From the NCBI GenBank assembly GCA_946887065.1, contig CAMPKL010000201.1, positions 1 to 6,680 of the forward strand: DNA of 6,680 bases, in the 5' to 3' direction. Below, in pieces: positions 1-6,007 of the stretch. The notes under the pieces were generated by a model. It did no database searches, was not told where the DNA came from, and saw only the letters and a list, made by a program, of their open reading frames with translations. The position numbers and the translations under genes were made by a program. The number at the start of each line of letters is the position of its first letter. The first letter of the stretch is position 1. This DNA is from an uncultured Bryobacterales bacterium (lineage in GTDB: Bacteria; Acidobacteriota; Terriglobia; Bryobacterales; UBA6623).

Positions 1-1221
1 ATCCACAACAGCACGCCCGCTCCTTCAAACGAGGATCTGGGGCAAGCGCGCCGCAGACTTCTGGACCGCAAGGGTTCTTTCGACAGAATTCTCAGCGACC
101 TTGGCGTCCAACCCGATGCCTCCGTGCTCACCTACGCAGGCCGCTGGGTGACGCCGCCATTCTCGACAATTCGATTCGATACACGTTTCTTTTTGTTGGA
201 GTGGCCCCAAGAACGGTCCGTCCAGCCGGAAGTCTGGGCCGGCGAACTGGACCAAGGCGAGTGGACCACCGCCGCGGAAGCCCTACAGCGCTGGCGGCGC
301 GGCGAAGTGCTGGTGCCGCAACCGGTGCTGCACATCTTGCGTGTGCTGCACGAAGACGGCCCTGACAAAGGCCTCACACGCTTGCTGCCCGGTGCAGAGC
401 ACGGCCCCTCGCCGCATCGCGTCGAGTTCCGCCGGGAGATTAGCGCGGTCCCGCAAAGGACAGCTACGCTGCCGCCGGCGACCCATACGAGCGCCTACTT
501 GATTGGCCGCCGGGAAGTGATTATCGTCGACCCCGGCTCGGAAAACGCTGACGAGTTGGACCGGCTCAAGCGCGCCGTCCGTTCCGTCGCGCTACAAGAC
601 GGCGGCTTGGTCAAAGCCATTTGGCTGACGCATCATCACCCGGATCATATTGGCGGGGCGTTAGCGATGAAGCAGGCAGTGGGCGCCCCCATCTGCGCGC
701 ACCCGCTGACGGCCCAACGTCTGGAATCGCGCGGCATCGAGGTCGACCAGCCGCTACACGACGGTCAGGTCGTGGTGCTCGCCGGCGATCCGCCAGTGAC
801 GATCCGCATCATCCACACGCCGGGGCACGCCCGCGGCCATTTGTCGTTCTACGTCGAAGAAACCAAGTCCATCATCACCGGCGATATGGTCGCCGGCCAT
901 TCGACGATCATCATCGATCCGCCGGAAGGCGATATGACGGACTACATGGATTCTTTGCAAAAGCTCGCCGCCTTGGAGCCGAAGGTCTTGTTGCCGGCCC
1001 ACGGCACGATGATCGCCAACGGAGTCGAGCGGCTGAATGCGCTCTACGCCCATCGCTTGCGGCGGGAACAGCAGGTCCTGGAAGCTTGGAACCAAGGGCT
1101 GCGTGACCCAGTCGAGATTTTGCCTGCCGTCTACACCGATATCGGCGTTCACGAATATCCGATGGCTGAGCGCCAGATCGCCGCGCATATTGATCGGCTG
1201 CAGCGCCTGGGCATGGTTTAG
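1..1221 (+). CDS. Nudix-MBL fusion hydrolase, 5'-truncated by the window edge
   Basis: The frame is open from base 1, so the true start lies to the left. The GTG at 124 is an internal Val codon (codon 42). Codons 1-105 look like the C-terminal part of a NUDT19-like Nudix domain: RWVTPPFSTIRFDTRFF at codons 48-64, then ELDQGEW and a segment ending in ILRVL. The Nudix box itself would lie upstream. From about codon 140 there is a metallo-beta-lactamase fold: THHHPDHIGG with zinc ligands H211, H213, D215, H216 (bases 631-648), H276 in HTPGH (826), D295 in GD (883) and H334 in PAHG (1000). The last ~55 residues resemble the LACTB2-type winged-helix tail. In known families NUDT19 cleaves coenzyme A, while LACTB2-like proteins act on RNA and glyoxalase II-like ones on thioesters. 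The substrate here is not determined. All MBL metal ligands are present, so that domain should be active. Probably cytoplasmic and co-transcribed with queA 6 bases downstream. Confidence 0.9.
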   Translation: MHNSTPAPSNEDLGQARRRLLDRKGSFDRILSDLGVQPDASVLTYAGRWVTPPFSTIRFDTRFFLLEWPQERSVQPEVWAGELDQGEWTTAAEALQRWRRGEVLVPQPVLHILRVLHEDGPDKGLTRLLPGAEHGPSPHRVEFRREISAVPQRTATLPPATHTSAYLIGRREVIIVDPGSENADELDRLKRAVRSVALQDGGLVKAIWLTHHHPDHIGGALAMKQAVGAPICAHPLTAQRLESRGIEVDQPLHDGQVVVLAGDPPVTIRIIHTPGHARGHLSFYVEETKSIITGDMVAGHSTIIIDPPEGDMTDYMDSLQKLAALEPKVLLPAHGTMIANGVERLNALYAHRLRREQQVLEAWNQGLRDPVEILPAVYTDIGVHEYPMAERQIAAHIDRLQRLGMV

Positions 1222-1227
1222 CTTTCG

Positions 1228-2277
1228 GTGAACGTCGCCGATTTTACCTTCGAACTGCCCGAAGAGCTGATTGCTCAAGCCCCGCCGTCCGAGCGCGACG
1301 GCGCCCGTATGTTAGTGGTCGACCGCCAGGCAGGCGTCTGGTATGACAAGACCTTTCGGGACTTCCCGTCGTACATCCGTCCCGCGGATCGACTAGTCGT
1401 CAACAACACCCGCGTTCTGCCGGCCCGCTTGTTCGGCCGCCGCGCGGACGTGCCGGACGCCCTGCAACAGCCCACGGGCGTCGTCGAGGTATTGCTTTCG
1501 AAACCATTATCCGCAACGCCCCCGCGTTGGGAAGCGCTCGTACGACCTAGCAAGAAACTCGACGTGGGGCAGGTCATCGTTTTCCCCGAGGAACTCGAAG
1601 CCCGAGTAACGGCCAGGGGCGAATACGGTCTGCGCACTCTGCAATTCAACGACGACGCCGGCTTTTACGAAAAGATCGAGCGCATCGGCCATATGCCCCT
1701 GCCGCCCTACATCCGTCGCGAAGACACCGCGGCAGACCGCCAACGGTATCAGACGGTCTACGCCTCAACGCCCGGCGCCGCCGCTGCCCCAACGGCCGGC
1801 TTGCATTTCACTGAGCAGGTGCTCGCAAGCTGCCGCGAGCGCGGCGCCGAGGTCGTCGAAGTCACCCTTCATGTCGGCCTCGGGACGTTCCAGCCCGTGC
1901 GCGTCCAGAAGCTCAACGAACACCGCATGCATTCGGAGCGCTTTGAAGTCTCCGCTGCCGCGGCCGAATCGCTTCGGGCTCCAGGCGGACGAGTCATCGC
2001 CGCCGGAACGACCGCGGTCCGGACGCTGGAAACCGCCGCTCAACGCCACGGCGGAGCAATCGGCCCTTGCTCGGGCGAGACGGATATTTTCATCTACCCT
2101 GGGTACCGGTTCCAGGTCGTCGACGCCTTGCTGACCAATTTCCACCTGCCGGAATCGACTCTACTGATGCTGGTCTGTGCGTTCGCCGGGACCGAACTCA
2201 TGCTCGACGCCTACCGCCACGCCGTCAAAGAACGCTACCGTTTCTTCTCCTACGGCGACTGCATGTTGATTCTCTAA
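1228..2277 (+). CDS. queA: S-adenosylmethionine:tRNA ribosyltransferase-isomerase QueA
   Basis: QueA transfers and isomerises the ribosyl part of S-adenosylmethionine onto preQ1 at tRNA position 34, giving epoxyqueuosine, the next-to-last step to queuosine. It is a cytoplasmic enzyme. The 349 residues match the family end to end: VADFTFELPEELIAQ at the N-terminus, NNTRVLPARLFGRR (59-72), IGHMPLPPYI (153-162), YQTVY followed by GAAAAPTAGLHF (174-194), VTLHVGLGTFQPVR (212-225), HRMHSE (232-237), GTTAVRTLE (260-268), TNFHLPESTL (303-312) and YRFFSYGD (337-344). Length is close to E. coli QueA. The GTG start is fixed by context: the preceding in-frame codon TAG at 1219 ends the upstream gene, GTG is the first start codon after it, and homology begins at once. 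No good Shine-Dalgarno sequence precedes it, which suggests translational coupling to the upstream gene. No key motif looks damaged. The 3' end overlaps the convergent minus-strand gene by 4 bases. Confidence 0.97.
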   Translation: MNVADFTFELPEELIAQAPPSERDGARMLVVDRQAGVWYDKTFRDFPSYIRPADRLVVNNTRVLPARLFGRRADVPDALQQPTGVVEVLLSKPLSATPPRWEALVRPSKKLDVGQVIVFPEELEARVTARGEYGLRTLQFNDDAGFYEKIERIGHMPLPPYIRREDTAADRQRYQTVYASTPGAAAAPTAGLHFTEQVLASCRERGAEVVEVTLHVGLGTFQPVRVQKLNEHRMHSERFEVSAAAAESLRAPGGRVIAAGTTAVRTLETAAQRHGGAIGPCSGETDIFIYPGYRFQVVDALLTNFHLPESTLLMLVCAFAGTELMLDAYRHAVKERYRFFSYGDCMLIL

Positions 2278-3032
2278 ACCCGTGGGAGATCTTCGGGAAA
2301 GACGGCGATCCCAGAGGGCGGCGGGAATAGGTCGCGCAACAATTCCAGTCGCCGGCGCAAGAAACGGCTGGGCAACTGCCGCGGTCCCGCTTCGACGTCC
2401 AAATCGCAACATAGCCCATGCAAATAGAGCGTTAGCGTATCGATCATCGCCTCGCGAGCGTAGGCTCGAAAGGCCTTGGTGTTTTTGGCTGGTTCCGGCT
2501 GACGGCTGAGCAACTGTTCCTTCAACTTCCAGCTTTGGTCATCGACTTCGCCGCGAACCTCGTTGCGCAGTTCTTCGCGCAGCAGCGCATAAAACTGCCG
2601 AGTCGATTCTTCATCCGCCCGGTCGACAACCAGCGTCGCCAACTCGTAATAAAGGGCGTCGTGGTAGTCGGCCACATCCTCATCTTTTGAAGCCAGAAAG
2701 ATGAAGTCCTCGCCGTCCTCCTGAATATGCGTCGACGAGACTCGCCTGGATTCGACCGGCTTCTTGAACGCGAGCAGCGGGCCTCCCGCCGCCTTGCCGT
2801 GGGGCTTCTCCAAATACGCCGCGAGAACAATGTGCAGCCGGGGCAAAATCGACGAGATGACCGGAGGAGTCGCCGACGCCGGATCGTGGATGAGCCTTTG
2901 CAGGTCGACGTCCTCCTGCGGCGTCACCGAACAGTAGCTCAGCGACGCGGTTACCGGAATCATTTGCGCGTTCGCGGCAGAGGCGAACGACCTAACGGAA
3001 ACGTCTGTACGAGTAGGAATCAAAGCACTCAT
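2274..3032 (-). CDS. Hypothetical soluble protein, 252 aa, family not recognised
   Basis: I do not recognise this protein. It has no signal peptide, membrane segment or obvious catalytic motif. Residues 1-35 are low in charge and may not all be translated: Met24 (ATG ending at base 2963) is an alternative start, and no clear Shine-Dalgarno precedes either. Residues 60-90 contain a hydrophobic stretch (SILPRLHIVLAAYLEK) and a GGPLLAF segment. Residues 103-165 are strongly acidic and look helical (DEDVADYHDALYYE, then EESTRQFYALLREELRNEV). Residues 183-212 form another likely helical part with LHGLCCDLD. The tail is Arg-rich and then Pro-rich (RFLRRRLELL, LFPPPSG). The frame fills the gap between queA and the M16 genes, with its TAG overlapping queA's TAA by 4 bases, as expected in a compact genome. 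It is transcribed divergently from the M16 pair, whose upstream region it shares. That it is a real gene is likely; the function is unknown. Confidence 0.75.
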   Translation of the reverse strand: MSALIPTRTDVSVRSFASAANAQMIPVTASLSYCSVTPQEDVDLQRLIHDPASATPPVISSILPRLHIVLAAYLEKPHGKAAGGPLLAFKKPVESRRVSSTHIQEDGEDFIFLASKDEDVADYHDALYYELATLVVDRADEESTRQFYALLREELRNEVRGEVDDQSWKLKEQLLSRQPEPAKNTKAFRAYAREAMIDTLTLYLHGLCCDLDVEAGPRQLPSRFLRRRLELLRDLFPPPSGIAVFPEDLPRV

Positions 3033-3054
3033 CGGGAAGCCAAAAACGAACTCA

Positions 3055-3063
3055 ATTGTAACA
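3055..3063 (-). promoter_or_regulatory. Possible extended -10 promoter for the hypothetical gene
   Basis: On the minus strand this reads TGTTACAAT, which fits the extended -10 pattern TGnTAnAAT of housekeeping sigma factors. It stands out as AT-rich in GC-rich surroundings. Transcription would begin near 3048, leaving a leader of about 16 bases to the ATG at 3032. No good -35 hexamer lies 16-18 bases upstream, which is tolerable for an extended -10 promoter. This is a pattern match only. Confidence 0.3.
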
Positions 3064-3105
3064 ACAAGCCCGCCGTGCGCCTCCCTCCCGCGTCGCGTCC
3101 AGCCG

Positions 3106-3135
3106 GCGAAAGTCTTTCGCGCGAGCGACTTTCGC
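3106..3135. repeat. Nested inverted repeat upstream of the M16 operon
   Basis: GCGAAAGTC (3106-3114) is matched by its perfect reverse complement GACTTTCGC (3127-3135), a 9-bp inverted repeat with a 12-base loop. A second, overlapping pairing is possible: GCGAAAG (3106-3112) with CTTTCGC (3114-3120) around a single T. TCGCGCGA (3117-3124) is itself a palindrome. The heptamer therefore occurs once forward and twice inverted in 30 bases. The repeat ends 30 bases before the first M16 start codon and directly abuts TAAGAT (3136-3141), a weak candidate -10 for that operon with no good -35. This position suits an operator. If transcription starts further upstream, it could instead form alternative RNA hairpins in the leader. 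The symmetry is seen; the role is inferred. Confidence 0.45.
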
Positions 3136-3150
3136 TAAGATCAGGGGATC

Positions 3151-3155
3151 GGAGG
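3151..3155 (+). promoter_or_regulatory. Shine-Dalgarno site for the first M16 gene
   Basis: GGAGG lies 10 bases before the ATG at 3166, slightly far but usable. It supports that start, which also places a complete lipoprotein signal peptide at the N-terminus. Of the four genes whose starts lie in the window, only the two M16 genes have a recognisable site of this kind. Confidence 0.6.
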
Positions 3156-3165
3156 ACGCCTCTCC

Positions 3166-4524
3166 ATGCCCAAAGTTCTGATCCTGGCGATAACGGTTCT
3201 GTTGCTTTCCTGCAGTCAGAAATCTAATGTCGAGCAGCAGATTTTCCCTTATCAATCCGAGGTATACGACTTCCCCAATGGCTTGCGCGGCGTGGTCGTC
3301 GACAGCGGCTATCCCAACTTGATCGCGCTCTACGTCGTCGTTCAAGTGGGATCACGAAACGAAGTCGAGCCCGGCCGCTCGGGCTTTGCGCATCTGTTCG
3401 AGCACATGATGTTCCGCGGAACCGAGCGATTTCCTTCCTCGAAATGGGAAGAGATTATGCAGGCCGCCGGTGCGGAAACCAATGCGTATACGACGGATGA
3501 CCGCACCGTCTACCACGCGATTTTCGCCAAGGAGGATTTGGAACAAATCCTTGAGTTGGAGGCTGACCGCTTTCAGAATCTGAAGTACACCGAGGAGCAA
3601 TTTAGAACGGAAACGCGCGCCGTCTTGAGTGAGTACAACAAGAGTTTTGCCGATCCTTTCCGCAAACTCGACGAAGCTCTGCGCGACACCGTCTACGCGG
3701 TGCACACCTACAAACACACGACCATGGGTTTCATCGAAGACGTCGAAGCCATGCCGGAGATGTACGAGTACGGACTGCAATTCTTCGATCGCTATTACCG
3801 GCCCGAGTACACGACCATCGCCATCGTCGGCGATGTCGATTTTGCGCAGTCCAAGGCGCTGATTGAGAAGCATTGGGGCGACTGGGAGCGCGGGACCCAT
3901 GCTGCCGAGATCGCGCCGGAACCCCCTCAGAACGCCCCCAAACGCGCCGACGTGGAGTTCCACGCGCCGACACTACCGTTCACCGTGATCGCCTATCGCG
4001 GACCGGCTTACGACGACGAAATCATCGACTCCGCCGTCCTCGACGTTATCTCCTTTCAAGCCTTCGGCGAAAATTCGGCAATCTACAAGAAGCTAGTTAT
4101 CGAAGAGCAGAAGGTCGACGCGCTGTTCACCGACTACCCCGATCACGTCGATCCCTATCCCTTCGGCATCGTCGCTCGGGTCAAAGACGCCAACGATCTG
4201 GATTACGTCGAGTCGCAGATCCTGGCCGAGATCGAGACGCTCCGGTCCACGCCGATTCCGGCCGAAGAGTTGGCGGAGGTGAAGTCGCATCTGCGCTATC
4301 AGTTCGCCCTGTCGATGAACTCAACCGGCGCAATCGCGGGCACGCTGGCTCATTACCTTGGCCTGCGGCGCACGCCCGAGACGATCAACAAACGCTATCG
4401 CCTCTACGATGCCGTGACGCCGGAAGACATCCAAACCGTGTCGCAGAAATACTTCACTCCTGAAGGGCGGACCATCGTGCGGCTCGGCCCAGCGATGGAC
4501 GGCATGCCGGCGGAGGAGCAATGA
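3166..4524 (+). CDS. M16 family zinc peptidase, catalytic subunit, predicted lipoprotein
   Basis: This is a 452-residue M16B-type (mitochondrial processing peptidase-like) metallopeptidase. The inverted zinc motif HLFEH gives H76, E79 and H80. E156 in RAVLSEYNK is the third zinc ligand, 76 residues after H80, and E149 sits seven residues before it as in pitrilysin. The catalytic half is therefore intact. The second half has the M16 C-domain layout, but where active partners carry RExxGLxY this protein reads LVIEEQKVDAL from residue 310, so the Arg/Tyr substrate-binding pair is missing. The N-terminus MPK, a hydrophobic stretch and LLSC (13-16) form a lipoprotein signal with C16 as the lipidated residue. 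Ser at +2 would allow outer-membrane sorting by the E. coli rule. It overlaps the next gene by ATGA, as expected for subunits made together. It probably degrades or processes peptides in the periplasm; the substrate is unknown. Confidence 0.93.
   Translation: MPKVLILAITVLLLSCSQKSNVEQQIFPYQSEVYDFPNGLRGVVVDSGYPNLIALYVVVQVGSRNEVEPGRSGFAHLFEHMMFRGTERFPSSKWEEIMQAAGAETNAYTTDDRTVYHAIFAKEDLEQILELEADRFQNLKYTEEQFRTETRAVLSEYNKSFADPFRKLDEALRDTVYAVHTYKHTTMGFIEDVEAMPEMYEYGLQFFDRYYRPEYTTIAIVGDVDFAQSKALIEKHWGDWERGTHAAEIAPEPPQNAPKRADVEFHAPTLPFTVIAYRGPAYDDEIIDSAVLDVISFQAFGENSAIYKKLVIEEQKVDALFTDYPDHVDPYPFGIVARVKDANDLDYVESQILAEIETLRSTPIPAEELAEVKSHLRYQFALSMNSTGAIAGTLAHYLGLRRTPETINKRYRLYDAVTPEDIQTVSQKYFTPEGRTIVRLGPAMDGMPAEEQ
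4512..4516 (+). promoter_or_regulatory. Shine-Dalgarno site for the second M16 gene
   Basis: GGAGG inside the last codons of the first M16 gene lies 4 bases before the ATG at 4521. With the 4-base ATGA overlap it indicates translational coupling and near-equal production of the two subunits. It decides the start, since the signal peptide begins exactly here. Confidence 0.6.
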
Positions 4525-5999
4525 GTTTCCGCAACTGTTTTCTAACTTCGGCTCTCGCCCTTTCGTTGTCGCAAGCGTCGTCCGCCGCGGAAACTTTACT
4601 GCAGCCCAGCGAGTCGCCGCTGATCTCCTTCCGCATTTTGTTCCGCACCGGCGCCGCCGCTGACCCCGAGGGCAAGGAGGGCGCCGCATCGTTGACCGCC
4701 GCAATGCTGTCCGAAGGCGGCACGGCCAAGCGCACCTACGACCAGATCGTCGAGCAGATGTTCCCGATGGCAACCTCGGTGGATTCGCAGGTCGACAAAG
4801 AGATGACGGTCTTCGCCGGTTCGACCCACGTCGACAACCTAGAAGCCTACTACTCGACCTTCAAGGAGATGCTGCTAGAACCCGGCTGGCGCGAAGACGA
4901 TTTCCGGCGCCTGCAAGACGATGCGATTAACTTCCTGCGCATCGGTCTGCGCGGCAACAACGAGGAAGAGCTCGGCAAAGAGACGCTGTATCTGACGATC
5001 TACGGCCCCGATCATCCCTACGGGCATCACAACACGGGCAATGTCTCTACGCTTCAGGCCATGACCATCGATGACCTCAAGTCGTTCTACGCTGCGAACT
5101 ACCGCAGCGACAACGTGGTCATCGGGATTGCCGGCGGCTACCCCGAGGATTTCCCGGCCCGCGTGAAAGCCGATTTCGATGCCCTCCCCGGTGGAGCGCC
5201 CGGTCCTGTTGAACTGCCCGCGCCCGCGCGAACCAAGAAGACCTCGGTCCACATTTTGCAAAAAGATACGCGCTCCACGCTGCTGTCAATCGGCTTTCCC
5301 ATCGACGTGACGCGCGCCCATCCCGACTGGCCAGCGCTGAAGCTGATGCAGTCCTACTTCGGACAGCACCGTTCCTCCAAGAGCCGCCTCTTCCAACAGA
5401 TTCGTGAAATTCGCGGCATGAATTACGGCGACTACGCCTATATCGAGTACTTTCCCGAGGGCATGTATCAGACCCAGCCCGATCCGAATCTCGCGCGGCG
5501 TCAGCAGATATTCCAGATCTGGATTCGGCCCGTAATCCCTGAAAACGGCCCCTTCGCACTGAAAATCGCCTTGTACGAACTCGACAAGTTGATTCGCGAA
5601 GGCATCAGCGAAGAGGACTTCGAGTCCACTCGCGAATTCTTATCCAAGTACGTCAACCTACTGACGCAAACCCAGGACGATCAACTCGGCTACGCGCTCG
5701 ACAGCGAGTACTACGGCACGGGCGAGTTCAACTCGTGGTTCAAGGAAAAACTCAACGGACTGACCCGCGAGGCCGTCAACAAGGCCATCAAAGATCACCT
5801 GCGCGCTACCGACTTGGACGTCATCGTCATCACGCAGGACGCCGCAGGCTTCCGTCGCCGCATTCTGAGCAACGACGCTCGTCCGGTCTATGCGACCCCG
5901 CCGCCGCAAGACGTGCAGGCGGAGGACTTACTGATCCGCAATTACAAGCTCGACCTCGGCGCGATTGAGATCGTGCCTGCGGAGCATGTGTTCGAGTAG
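4521..5999 (+). CDS. M16 family non-catalytic partner subunit, secreted
   Basis: This 492-residue protein is M16-like but lacks the zinc site. In the segment aligned with the partner's HLFEH it reads SLTAA, giving S57, A60 and A61 in place of His, Glu and His, and the distal Glu region is also lost. It does keep the C-domain motif IREIRGMNYGDY (294-305), with R295 and Y302 seven residues apart, which is the Arg/Tyr pair that positions substrate in M16 heterodimers. Residues 1-22 form a Sec signal peptide (MSFRN, then LTSALALSLSQAS), with cleavage likely near A22/A23. The mature protein begins with almost no first beta strand: the usual NGL segment before LISFRILFRTGA is absent. Known two-gene M16 enzymes, such as the Sphingomonas Sph2681/Sph2682 pair and mitochondrial MPP, divide labour in this way. 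I infer it is the obligate partner of the upstream lipoprotein. Confidence 0.92.
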   Translation: MSFRNCFLTSALALSLSQASSAAETLLQPSESPLISFRILFRTGAAADPEGKEGAASLTAAMLSEGGTAKRTYDQIVEQMFPMATSVDSQVDKEMTVFAGSTHVDNLEAYYSTFKEMLLEPGWREDDFRRLQDDAINFLRIGLRGNNEEELGKETLYLTIYGPDHPYGHHNTGNVSTLQAMTIDDLKSFYAANYRSDNVVIGIAGGYPEDFPARVKADFDALPGGAPGPVELPAPARTKKTSVHILQKDTRSTLLSIGFPIDVTRAHPDWPALKLMQSYFGQHRSSKSRLFQQIREIRGMNYGDYAYIEYFPEGMYQTQPDPNLARRQQIFQIWIRPVIPENGPFALKIALYELDKLIREGISEEDFESTREFLSKYVNLLTQTQDDQLGYALDSEYYGTGEFNSWFKEKLNGLTREAVNKAIKDHLRATDLDVIVITQDAAGFRRRILSNDARPVYATPPPQDVQAEDLLIRNYKLDLGAIEIVPAEHVFE

Positions 6000-6007
6000 C
6001 GCGCGAC

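Noticed and set aside
124..126. GTG as the start of the Nudix-MBL gene
   Set aside because: The frame is open to base 1 and the upstream residues fit the Nudix domain, so this is an internal Val codon.
754..1278. Minus-strand 174-codon frame antisense to the MBL domain
   Set aside because: It mirrors a strongly conserved coding region with all metal ligands on the plus strand; a shadow frame.
2283..2313. Possible terminator hairpin (TGGGAGATC with GATCCCA)
   Set aside because: The stem has a bulge and a 15-base loop, no T-run follows on either strand, and it lies inside the minus-strand coding region.
2727..3227. Plus-strand 166-codon frame across the hypothetical gene and the intergenic region
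   Set aside because: It is Arg-rich, runs antisense to the likelier minus-strand gene, overlaps the start of the M16 gene in another frame and has no recognisable motif.
3352..3963. Minus-strand 203-codon frame antisense to the first M16 gene
   Set aside because: It lies opposite a clear M16 catalytic domain and has no family features of its own.
3873..4463. Plus-strand 196-codon Arg-rich frame inside the first M16 gene
   Set aside because: Its composition is typical of an out-of-frame reading of GC-rich coding DNA.
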